Shown one piece after another: positions 1 through 6,240 of a stretch of 6,240 nt of DNA. Under the pieces are notes generated by a model, which saw only the letters and a program-made list of their open reading frames with translations, searched no databases and was not told the DNA's origin. The stretch is from an uncultured Lachnospiraceae bacterium (GTDB lineage Bacteria > Bacillota > Clostridia > Lachnospirales > Lachnospiraceae). Position 1 is the stretch's first letter, and every line of letters starts with the position of its first letter. The translations under genes and the position numbers were made by a program. The DNA lies in NCBI GenBank assembly GCA_902803155.1, contig CADCOU010000379.1, positions 1-6,240 on the forward strand, read 5' to 3'.

Positions 1-1723
1 CCCCGCTGTCTTCGATCGTCAGTCCGCTGTCGTCCCCGCAGAGCAGGTGGAGGCGCAGGTTGACATTCCGTATGCCGATGCTCATCCGGTCGAAGTTCTC
101 TCCGTCCCCCGGTCTGTCGTCGGACAGGAGGATCCGGATCCTCTCCCTGTCTTCCTCCGAGAGGGTGCCGTTATTCTCTACTGTGATCCGGAGCGCGTCA
201 GAGTCGCTCTCCACTGTCAGCGCGCCGATGATATTCCCTCTCTCATCACCGCCGTGTTCCACCGCATTTTCCACGATCGGCTGTATGATCAGCCGAGGGA
301 CCTTGATCCCCAGCAGGGATTCATCCACCGTCTTCGTGAACTGGAACTTGCTTCCGAAACGCTCCCTGATGATATAGAGGTAGGCGTCCACATAGGAGAG
401 TTCCTCGGACAGCGGGATCAGCATCTCGCCGCTCCGGTTGAGGGTGGCGTTCATCATCACGCTGAGGGCTTCGATCATCTTGCTGACATCGTCATTTCCG
501 GACAGCCTGGCCTTCCAGTTGATGATCTCGAGCGTGTTGTTCAGGAAATGCGGATTGATCTGGGACTCCAGCGCTTTCAGCGTCGCATCCCGCTCCGCGA
601 TCTCTTCCACGTAGATACGCCGGAAAGAGTCCTCCAGGCTCACTGACATGTGATTGAAGGTATCGACCAGCTGCCCCATCTCCTCATTTCCGGAAAACGG
701 CTCGATGCGGTAACCGTATTCACCGCTCCGGATCTTCTCGGAACCGCGGATGAGCGATCCGACCGGCTGGTCGATATTGCGGTACAGGTAGGAAAAAGTG
801 GCGATCAGAAGCGGGATAAGCAGGATCAGCACCACTATGTAGACAGAAAGATATGCTGTGCTGTCCGCGAGGAGCTGTCCGCGGTCCAGTTCATTGACGT
901 AGTACAGCATCTGTCCGTTGACTTTCAGAGCGAGCGCTGCAACGGCCGCCTTCCGGTCATAGACGGCTGTCGGGGATCCCTCGCGAACCCTGACTTCTGC
1001 GAAGGTCTCATCCGGAACGCCGAGCAGGAAATCCGTCTTCTCCTCATCCAGGTCTGCGGGGTCTCTGCGGATGAGTTCGCCGTCCAGCGCGATCACCCCG
1101 CTCTTCTTCCAGATCAGGCTGTCCGTGCTCTCAAACATGCGGTCCTTGTTCACTTCCATCACAAGCGTCGCGAAAGGCTCATAATTGCTGAGCACGATAT
1201 TGCGGACCACATACAGATGTCCGGAGACTTCCGTCAGTCTGGTTGCCGTATCCAGGTCTTTTGCCGCCAGACGCACCGCTTCCGCCGTCGTGCTCTTGAA
1301 CTCATCGATGCTTGCATAGGTCGCGCCGGCCGCATTGCTGTATGTATAGTATTCCATGGTGACAGGCATGTTGTAGAGCAGGATGGTGTTGGAGACCGTC
1401 TTGCTGTACTTGTAGGTCCGGTTCAGGTAATCGGTGACCTCCCTGTGCATGGTATCTTCATTCCCGCTTGCCAGGAACTGTTCATAGCTCTTCTTGATCA
1501 CCCCGTCATAGGATGCCTGCCTCGACATCTCGATGACCGCCCGGATCTTGTCCGCAGTGATCAGGCCGGCATTTTCCATGGCACTGCACACCGTGCCTTC
1601 GATCTGCTTCTGACTGTTCCTGTTATGGAGCCAGATCAGTACGAAAGACACCAGGATGTACGGTACGATCCAGCAGATCAGGACCAGCCTGATCAGACCT
1701 GATTTCAGCCGGCGGTTCTTCAT
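1..1723 (-). CDS. YesM-like membrane sensor histidine kinase, 3' end cut by window edge
   Basis: This is the sensor half of a two-component system. It should autophosphorylate on histidine in response to an extracellular signal and pass the phosphate to a response regulator. 574 residues are visible, with no stop before the window edge; YesM-type kinases usually end within a few tens of residues of this point. Order of parts: first membrane segment about residues 10-32, a probable Cache-type extracytoplasmic domain about 33-290, second membrane segment about 291-313, a HAMP linker about 314-366, then a His_kinase domain with QINPHFLNNTL, phospho-acceptor H392. The ATPase domain follows, with N-box QPIVENAVEHG (N486) and the G2-like SIGIRNVNLRL (G550). 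The adenine-pocket motif, normally DxGxG, reads NNGTL at 517-521. The ATG at 1723 is chosen because GGGGAG lies 5 bases upstream and the first helix follows directly. The gene starts 11 bases after the mutase stop, so it is probably in the same operon. The usual AraC-family partner regulator is not visible. The family call is firm; the ligand is unknown. Confidence 0.93.
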   Translation of the reverse strand, partial: MKNRRLKSGLIRLVLICWIVPYILVSFVLIWLHNRNSQKQIEGTVCSAMENAGLITADKIRAVIEMSRQASYDGVIKKSYEQFLASGNEDTMHREVTDYLNRTYKYSKTVSNTILLYNMPVTMEYYTYSNAAGATYASIDEFKSTTAEAVRLAAKDLDTATRLTEVSGHLYVVRNIVLSNYEPFATLVMEVNKDRMFESTDSLIWKKSGVIALDGELIRRDPADLDEEKTDFLLGVPDETFAEVRVREGSPTAVYDRKAAVAALALKVNGQMLYYVNELDRGQLLADSTAYLSVYIVVLILLIPLLIATFSYLYRNIDQPVGSLIRGSEKIRSGEYGYRIEPFSGNEEMGQLVDTFNHMSVSLEDSFRRIYVEEIAERDATLKALESQINPHFLNNTLEIINWKARLSGNDDVSKMIEALSVMMNATLNRSGEMLIPLSEELSYVDAYLYIIRERFGSKFQFTKTVDESLLGIKVPRLIIQPIVENAVEHGGDERGNIIGALTVESDSDALRITVENNGTLSEEDRERIRILLSDDRPGDGENFDRMSIGIRNVNLRLHLLCGDDSGLTIEDSG

Positions 1724-1728
1724 CTTAT

Positions 1729-1734
1729 CTCCCC
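1729..1734 (-). promoter_or_regulatory. Ribosome binding site of the sensor kinase, abutting the mutase stop codon
   Basis: GGGGAG lies 5 bases before the kinase ATG and directly follows the TGA of the phosphohexomutase (1735-1737). Ribosomes ending on the mutase would therefore cover this site. That suggests translational coupling and supports the ATG at 1723 as the kinase start. Confidence 0.8.
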
Positions 1735-3174
1735 TCAGCCTGCAGACACCGTTTTCCCGGTATCAAGGCCCAGAAAATCTTCCAGTATCTCACATACCCG
1801 GACTGCGTCCTCCGGGCAGGACATTTCACAGAATATGCGGAGCAGCGGCTCTGTTCCGGAGAAGCGCGCCACGGCCCAGCCGCCGTTCGTGAAATAGAAT
1901 TTGACCCCGTCCAGATAAGAGACATGGTCGGTCTCGTACGGAAACTGCGGCAGCTCCCTCTTCTCAAACAGGAGCTCCCGTATGCATGCTTTTTTCTCTT
2001 CCGTAAAGCGGTAGTCTCTCTCCTCCATGAAGATGCTTCCGCACTCCTTCTCGATCTCCCTGTAGATCTCAGAGATGTTCCTTCCCGTTACCGCGATCAT
2101 CTCGATCAGCAGCATCGCCGCATAGATGCCGTCCTTCCCGTTGATATGTCCGCGGACGGTCAGGCCACCGGAAGACTCGCCGCCCACAAGGGCGTCCACT
2201 TCGCTCATCTTTGCGGAGATGTATTTGAACCCGACCGGAACTTCATAGCATTTCTCCGAGAACCGCTCCGCGATCCGGTCAAGCATGTGCGTCGTCGCGA
2301 TATTCCTTACGACCGGACCGTGCATGCCGCGATACCGGATCAGGTAATAGTACAGCAGAACCAGCACATCGTTCGCTCTCAGATAGCGGCCGGTATCGTC
2401 TATTACTCCGAGTCTGTCCGCGTCTCCGTCTGTCGCGATGCCGATGTTGAAGCCGTAATCGATCACACGGGTGATCAGCTGCCGCATGGTGCTTGCATTC
2501 GGTGCCGGCATCCTTCCCCCGAACAGCGTATCATGGCTGTCGTGGATCGTTTCCACGTCACAGCGGGCAGTGAGGAGCAGTGTCTTCAGCGGGATGTCCG
2601 ACACTCCGTACATGGGATCCAGCGCGATACGGAGGTTCGCCCTTTTTATAGCGCCCATATCGATCTTCTCTATAATATCGTCCAGATACTCGTTCAGCGG
2701 ATAGATCTCTTCGATCAGGCCCTCTTCCAGTGCCTGTTCATACGGAACAGTATGGATCTCTTCCGGGCGGATCCCGTCCGCGATCTGCTCCAGCTCCTGT
2801 GTCACAGTCCGGTCGGCGTCCCGCCCGCCTGCGGTAAATACCTTGATCCCGTTATAGATGGCCGGGTTGTGGCTGGCTGTCACCATCAGGCCGTAGGGAA
2901 GCTCATGCTTCATAACATAGAACATGATCAGCGGAGTCGGCGACGACTTGTTGACAAGCTTCGCCTTTATCCCTTCCGCCGCAAACACTTCGCCGCACCA
3001 GCGCATGGTCTCCTTGGACAGGAAACGCCTGTCATAGCCGAGCACGATCCCTGCATCAGCCTTTCCTTCACGCTTCATCTTTACGCTTACGGCCTTCGCG
3101 AGAAGCTGGATGTTGGTTTTGATGAATTCATCCCCGATCACGGCTCTCCAGCCGCCTGTTCCGAATCTGATCAT
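1735..3174 (-). CDS. Alpha-D-phosphohexomutase (phosphoglucomutase/phosphomannomutase family)
   Basis: This cytoplasmic enzyme moves phosphate between C1 and C6 of a hexose through a phosphoserine intermediate. All four family signatures are present and in order. The N-terminal motif is GTGGWR (5-10). The active-site loop is TASHNP, with the phosphoserine at S101. The magnesium loop is DGDADR, with D249, D251 and D253. The sugar-specificity loop is GESSGG (332-337). The C-terminal phosphate-binding loop is RFSGTEPLLR (437-446). The length of 479 residues is normal for the family, and nothing looks truncated. The start at 3174 is supported by a strong Shine-Dalgarno sequence and by the conserved motif following at residue 5. 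The gene lies 79 bases after the GH94 phosphorylase, whose sugar 1-phosphate product is the expected substrate. The GExSG form of the sugar loop fits a phosphoglucomutase, but glucose, mannose and N-acetylglucosamine phosphates cannot be separated by eye. If the phosphorylase acts on chitobiose, this would be a GlcNAc-phosphate mutase. Confidence 0.95.
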   Translation of the reverse strand: MIRFGTGGWRAVIGDEFIKTNIQLLAKAVSVKMKREGKADAGIVLGYDRRFLSKETMRWCGEVFAAEGIKAKLVNKSSPTPLIMFYVMKHELPYGLMVTASHNPAIYNGIKVFTAGGRDADRTVTQELEQIADGIRPEEIHTVPYEQALEEGLIEEIYPLNEYLDDIIEKIDMGAIKRANLRIALDPMYGVSDIPLKTLLLTARCDVETIHDSHDTLFGGRMPAPNASTMRQLITRVIDYGFNIGIATDGDADRLGVIDDTGRYLRANDVLVLLYYYLIRYRGMHGPVVRNIATTHMLDRIAERFSEKCYEVPVGFKYISAKMSEVDALVGGESSGGLTVRGHINGKDGIYAAMLLIEMIAVTGRNISEIYREIEKECGSIFMEERDYRFTEEKKACIRELLFEKRELPQFPYETDHVSYLDGVKFYFTNGGWAVARFSGTEPLLRIFCEMSCPEDAVRVCEILEDFLGLDTGKTVSAG

Positions 3175-3181
3175 ATGATTT

Positions 3182-3190
3182 CCCCTCCCC
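3182..3190 (-). promoter_or_regulatory. Ribosome binding site of the phosphohexomutase
   Basis: GGGGAGGGG contains a perfect GGAGG core (3184-3188) located 9 bases before the ATG at 3174. It is the strongest of the three Shine-Dalgarno sequences in the operon and fixes the start. No -10/-35 pair is evident in the surrounding 79-base gap (3175-3253), so the mutase is probably cotranscribed with the upstream phosphorylase. Confidence 0.8.
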
Positions 3191-3253
3191 GGGTCTCCCC
3201 CTCAAACATAGCACCTCACGAATCCCTCGTAAACCCGGTCTGAAGACGCCGGC

Positions 3254-5650
3254 TCAACCCATCACAACAGTCACATCCACAGACGCTCCTGCCGGTATGG
3301 GCAGGATCCGGTCCGCACGCTCCCCGTCGATGAGGATCTCACGCACGCCTTTTGACACATGATCCGGATTGATGACCCGGATCCGGTAAGTTCCGCCCCT
3401 CCATATACGCAGAGCTGTGAACCCGTCCCAGCTCTCCGGGATGCACGGATCGATTGTAAGAGCGTCATATCCCGGGCGTATCCCAAGTATATACCGGGTT
3501 GCCGAGAAGTAGGACCATCCTCCCGAACCGGTCATAAAGGGATGCCTTGCCCGGCCATAGGCTGTGTGGTCCGGTCCCATGATGAACTGGCAGTATGAAT
3601 AGGGCTCTGACTGGCGTATCTCGATCCTGTCATTCTGGTTGTACGGACAGAGGGCATCGTAGAATTCCATCGCCCTGTCCCCTCTTCCGAGCATGCATTC
3701 CGCAGCCCACGCCCAGGGGTTCGGATGGGAGAAGACCGCGCTGTTTTCCTTTACGCCCGGATATACACGCGTGACAAACCCGATGTCGTCATCCGGCCTG
3801 GTGTAAGCCGGCGCGTTCAGTCGGATGCCGTATGGCGTGAAGAGATAGCGGTAAACACTGTCCATCGCCTTCCTGCCCCTCTCCGGGGAAGCGGCGCCGG
3901 ACAGAACCGCCCACGCGTTGCTCTCCAGGTGGATCCTTCCTTCCTCGTCGGCGGAAGTCCCGATCTTCCGCCCGTTCTTCGTGATGCCCCGGATGTACCA
4001 GTCTCCGTCCCAGAGCTGTTCTTCGCAGGTTTTCTGAACTCTCTGCGCCATCTGCCTGTAATGGTCCGCATCCTCTTCCCTGCCGAGGCAGGACGCGAGC
4101 GAGATGAAATGTCCGAGTGCCCAGTAATGCAGGAACGAGACCAGTGCGCTCTCGCCGCCGCCGAGGTTCAGGCAGTCGTTCCAGTCTGCGCGCAGCCCTT
4201 TGCAGATGCCGGTCATCCCCACCTGCTCTGCGGAGAAATCAAGGATCCTCTTCATGTGCTCATACACACTGTCCTGCCCGCCGTCCGCGTAGGTGACCAT
4301 GAGATCCGCAAAGCGCAGATCACCCGTTTCCATGATGTATTCCGTGATGGCCGGTATCAGCCACAGCGCGTCATCCGCACAGGCATCCTCGATCCCGTGG
4401 ATGATATCCTTCTTGTTTACCCCCGGGATGACCGTCGGCGACCGGAAGGGTTCTTTTTCCCCGGCCTTTTTCGGCTCGAACCAGCGGGGTTCGAACAGAT
4501 GCAGGCCGTAGCCTTCTGAAGTCAGCCCTTTCAGGAGCTGCAGGATCCTCTCCCTGCATTTATCAGGATTCGAGTGCGGAACAGTCATGGAGTCCTGCGC
4601 CGTATCCCGGTATCCGAGCCCTGTCCTTCCGCCGACCTCTATGAAAGAGGCAAAGCGGGAGAACATCACATTGATCTCGGACTGATAGAGAGTCCAGATA
4701 TTGATCATGGTATTCATTGCATCGCTCGGCGTCCGGATCTGCAGCCTGCTCATCTTGTCTTCCCAGAAGGCTGCCAGCTTTCTGTACGATTCATCCACAG
4801 TCTCCGGATCGCTGTATTTTTCACGGACCCTGCGCCCCTCTTCCCTGTTCCCCTCACCAAGCATGAAGATCAGGCGTACCTTCTCACCCGGCCTGATCGC
4901 CAGATTCTTCTGCAGGCTGGCGCAGTGATTGCCGCCTTTCTCGGAGGAAGCGAAACAGCAGCCCCTCTCCACCGCGGCCGGCGCGCTCTCGGAGCCATAT
5001 GTCCCCATGAAGGTATCCCGCAGGCAGTCGTAACCGTCCGGCTCGAAATCCGCCGTAAAGAACTGATACCCGAACTCCTCATAGAACAGGTCGTATTCTA
5101 TGATCCCGTCCTCAAAAGAGGAGCCGGAGCAGTACAGGCTCATCTGGAAGTTCTGGTTGTCGATGGCGATATGGTGAAAGGAAAACTCCAGATAGGAGAA
5201 AACACTGATGTCCCGGTTCCTGCCTGAAGTGTTTTCGATCGTTACGTCCCACAGTTCCACTGCATCCCCGATGGGGATGCTCAGGCGCTGCGACGCTCTG
5301 AGTCCGTCGTACTCACACTCGTACACGGAATAGGACAGTCCGTGCCTGCACCTGTAGGATGCCTTATCCAGGCTCTTTCCGACCGGCTGCCATGAGATGC
5401 TGTAATAATCACCGGACTCATTGTCCCTGAGATATACATAATGGCCGGGACGGTCCATCGGCACTCCGTTGCCGCGGAAGCGCGTCACCCTGTGATACTC
5501 CGGCGATCTGAAGAACAGATAGCCCCCCGCTGTATGATTGACTACCGCGCAGGCATCCTCCACGCCGAGATAATTGGTCCATGAGACCGGCAGGTCCACC
5601 CTGTCGATCACATATTCCCGAGCCTCATTGTCAAAATGTCCGTATTGCAT
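3254..5650 (-). CDS. GH94 disaccharide phosphorylase, N,N'-diacetylchitobiose phosphorylase-like
   Basis: This is an inverting phosphorylase that cleaves a beta-linked disaccharide with inorganic phosphate, giving an alpha-sugar 1-phosphate and a free sugar. It has no signal peptide or membrane segment, so it acts on imported sugar in the cytoplasm. Its 798 residues match the roughly 800 of GH94 disaccharide phosphorylases. An N-terminal beta-sandwich (about 1-270) precedes an (alpha/alpha)6 barrel (about 310-715) and a small C-terminal beta region. Active-site blocks are intact: GRTGLGYRDTAQD with R342 and D349; RADWNDCLNLGGGES with the general acid D492; VKENSAVFSHPNPWAW with E635 and H642; and MTGSGGW with T707. 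From memory, these blocks and the N-terminus (MQYGHFDNEAREYV) track the Vibrio N,N'-diacetylchitobiose phosphorylase closely. HLESN stands where cellobiose phosphorylases carry a WIEPQ-like block. GH94 membership is near certain and a chitobiose-type substrate is plausible. Cellobiose, laminaribiose or another beta-glucoside remain possible. It is the first gene of the operon. Confidence 0.95.
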   Translation of the reverse strand: MQYGHFDNEAREYVIDRVDLPVSWTNYLGVEDACAVVNHTAGGYLFFRSPEYHRVTRFRGNGVPMDRPGHYVYLRDNESGDYYSISWQPVGKSLDKASYRCRHGLSYSVYECEYDGLRASQRLSIPIGDAVELWDVTIENTSGRNRDISVFSYLEFSFHHIAIDNQNFQMSLYCSGSSFEDGIIEYDLFYEEFGYQFFTADFEPDGYDCLRDTFMGTYGSESAPAAVERGCCFASSEKGGNHCASLQKNLAIRPGEKVRLIFMLGEGNREEGRRVREKYSDPETVDESYRKLAAFWEDKMSRLQIRTPSDAMNTMINIWTLYQSEINVMFSRFASFIEVGGRTGLGYRDTAQDSMTVPHSNPDKCRERILQLLKGLTSEGYGLHLFEPRWFEPKKAGEKEPFRSPTVIPGVNKKDIIHGIEDACADDALWLIPAITEYIMETGDLRFADLMVTYADGGQDSVYEHMKRILDFSAEQVGMTGICKGLRADWNDCLNLGGGESALVSFLHYWALGHFISLASCLGREEDADHYRQMAQRVQKTCEEQLWDGDWYIRGITKNGRKIGTSADEEGRIHLESNAWAVLSGAASPERGRKAMDSVYRYLFTPYGIRLNAPAYTRPDDDIGFVTRVYPGVKENSAVFSHPNPWAWAAECMLGRGDRAMEFYDALCPYNQNDRIEIRQSEPYSYCQFIMGPDHTAYGRARHPFMTGSGGWSYFSATRYILGIRPGYDALTIDPCIPESWDGFTALRIWRGGTYRIRVINPDHVSKGVREILIDGERADRILPIPAGASVDVTVVMG

Positions 5651-5656
5651 AATAAT

Positions 5657-5662
5657 ACCCCC
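5657..5662 (-). promoter_or_regulatory. Ribosome binding site of the GH94 phosphorylase, inside an inverted repeat
   Basis: GGGGGT sits 6 bases before the ATG at 5650. It differs from the ideal GGAGGT by one purine change, which still allows a G-U pair with 16S rRNA. The five Gs form the end of one arm of the inverted repeat at 5658-5694, so any transcript starting upstream of the repeat could hide this site in a stem. Confidence 0.6.
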
Positions 5663-5694
5663 GGAATAATCTCTTATCTGATTATATCCGGGGG
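5658..5694. repeat. Inverted repeat at the operon head (candidate operator or 5' hairpin)
   Basis: On the plus strand, the left arm CCCCCGGAATAAT (5658-5670) pairs with the right arm ATTATATCCGGGGG (5681-5694). This gives 13 base pairs with one unpaired A at 5686 and a 10-base loop (5671-5680). On the minus strand the element covers the TATAAT box at one end and the Shine-Dalgarno of the GH94 gene at the other. A DNA-binding regulator sitting here would block both promoter melting and early transcription. In a transcript reading through from recX, the same bases would form an RNA hairpin that hides the ribosome binding site. It could also act as a weak terminator after recX, but only TATTATT follows, not a run of T. 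The structure is seen directly; the role is inferred. Confidence 0.6.
5681..5686 (-). promoter_or_regulatory. Candidate -10 box of the GH94-mutase-kinase operon
   Basis: A perfect TATAAT lies on the minus strand 30 bases before the GH94 start codon, inside the right arm of the inverted repeat. At 17-base spacing the -35 position (5704-5709) reads TTCATT, only 3 of 6 to TTGACA, and no TGn extension precedes the -10. The promoter may therefore need an activator, or the match may be chance. Transcription would start near 5674, leaving a leader of about 24 bases. Confidence 0.5.
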
Positions 5695-5768
5695 ATGGCT
5701 TCGAATGAAATGACCCATCTTGTTTTTAATTGGACAGTCTTGGTGAGATCGGCATTATCCCACAGGTT

Positions 5769-6240
5769 TTACGGTTCTTCCGATTGCTTCCCGAAAGGCA
5801 GCCGGCCCAGGGCCTGCGTAATCGATGAGTACTGAAAACCCTTCCGGAGCAGGTACCGGACAAACTTATCGCAGGCTTCCCTGTCAGCCTTCCCGGGATC
5901 AAAACCGCGCTTACGCGCGAGGGCGCGGATCGCGGTGACATCCGGATCCTCCCCTGACCGGTCAGAGCCCTCTTCCTGCTGCCATTCGGCAAACGCCCGC
6001 CTGATCTCCTCGGGATCGATCCCTTTCTGCCGCAGCTCCGCTCCGATCTGCAGACGGCTCTTCCTGCCAGACATCTGGCGGATGTAATTGCGCACGTACC
6101 GGCTGTCATCAATGTAACGGAAGGAAGCAGAATAGGCGACCGCCCTGTCTGCAATCTCCTCCGGATAACCGTCACGCCGCAGCCGCTCGCGCAGCTGCCC
6201 TTCCGTGCGGTCCATATTCTTCAAAAGATTCAGGCATCTC
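5769..6240 (-). CDS. recX: Regulatory protein RecX, 5' end cut by window edge
   Basis: RecX binds RecA filaments and modulates recombination and the SOS response. The frame is open to the right edge and ends with TAA at 5769-5771; 156 residues are visible. The visible part begins RCLNLLKNMDRTEGQLRERL, the typical start of the first RecX three-helix repeat (A-L-x-L-L-x-x-x-x-R-T-E-x-E-L-x-x-x-L). YIDDSRYVRNYI and LRQKGIDPEEI follow from the middle repeat. The last repeat is around LARKRGFDPGKADREACDKFVRYLLRKGF. A TTG at 6222-6224 could be mistaken for a start, but the conserved helix already begins upstream of it, so the true start lies beyond the window. RecX proteins run from about 150 to over 200 residues, so little may be missing. 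It is a housekeeping neighbour on the same strand, with no functional tie to the sugar genes. No clear terminator separates it from them. Confidence 0.9.
   Translation of the reverse strand, partial: RCLNLLKNMDRTEGQLRERLRRDGYPEEIADRAVAYSASFRYIDDSRYVRNYIRQMSGRKSRLQIGAELRQKGIDPEEIRRAFAEWQQEEGSDRSGEDPDVTAIRALARKRGFDPGKADREACDKFVRYLLRKGFQYSSITQALGRLPFGKQSEEP

Noticed and set aside
47..646. Plus-strand open frame of 199 codons at the left end
   Set aside because: It is antisense to the kinase domains of the sensor. The opposite strand encodes NPHFLNNTL and QPIVENAVEHG in this stretch.
650..1702. Plus-strand open frame of about 350 codons
   Set aside because: It lies entirely antisense to the sensor kinase. 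Its translation is rich in Arg, His, Asp and Gln with no recognisable domain, as expected from the complement of a GC-rich gene, while the minus strand encodes all the kinase motifs.
3189..3238. CCGGGT/ACCCGG inverted pair in the gap between the phosphorylase and the mutase
   Set aside because: The stem is only 6 bp with a loop of nearly 40 bases and no following T run, so it does not support a terminator or attenuator.
1924..3243. Plus-strand open frame of about 439 codons
   Set aside because: It is antisense to the phosphohexomutase, has a low-complexity His/Arg/Asp-rich translation and matches no family. The minus strand carries all four mutase signatures.
3725..5227. Two plus-strand open frames (3725-4519 and 4574-5227)
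   Set aside because: Both are antisense shadows of the GH94 gene, without recognisable domains or good ribosome binding sites.
5700..5713. Tandem TCATT repeats (minus strand TCATTTCATTCG) near the -35 position, as a possible regulator half-site
   Set aside because: Two 5-base copies are too short to tell from chance and match no operator or catabolite-response consensus I know.
1..6240. Search for CRISPR repeats, tRNA or rRNA, insertion sequences, phage or defence genes
   Set aside because: Nothing of the kind was seen. Coding density is high and all four genes are recognisable chromosomal families with intact motifs.

Overview
The window looks like a chromosomal segment of a fairly GC-rich Clostridia-type bacterium (Bacillota, most likely Lachnospiraceae or a relative). 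Three things suggest this: a YesM-type sensor kinase, a cytoplasmic GH94 phosphorylase paired with a phosphohexomutase, and strong GGGGAG/GGAGG-like ribosome binding sites. The assignment is inferred from gene content and style, not from a database match. All four supported genes lie on the minus strand, so the window reads right to left. The long plus-strand open frames are antisense shadows.

Right edge (5769-6240): a recX gene whose 5' end lies outside the window. A 118-base gap follows (5651-5768). It holds a perfect TATAAT -10 box and a 13-bp inverted repeat that covers both this -10 box and the ribosome binding site of the next gene. Then come three genes: a complete 798-residue GH94 disaccharide phosphorylase (3254-5650), a complete 479-residue alpha-D-phosphohexomutase (1735-3174), and a YesM-like membrane sensor histidine kinase (1-1723) whose last few residues run off the left edge. 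The gaps between these three are 79 and 11 bases.

The three genes make sense as one catabolic and sensing unit. An imported disaccharide is split by phosphate in the cytoplasm into a sugar 1-phosphate and a free sugar, without ATP. The mutase moves the phosphate to C6 so that the sugar can enter central metabolism. The membrane kinase presumably senses an extracellular sugar or related cue. Its usual AraC-type response regulator and a sugar ABC transporter are not in the window and may lie beyond the left edge. The phosphorylase resembles N,N'-diacetylchitobiose phosphorylase more than cellobiose phosphorylase. This raises the possibility of a chitobiose-type pathway in which the mutase acts on GlcNAc 1-phosphate, but the substrate is not proven by the sequence.

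I see no RNA gene, insertion sequence, CRISPR array, phage feature or pseudogene. The most notable points are the compact phosphorylase-mutase-sensor arrangement, the operator or hairpin at its head, and an atypical ATP-binding motif in the kinase. None of these clearly amounts to an undescribed system.
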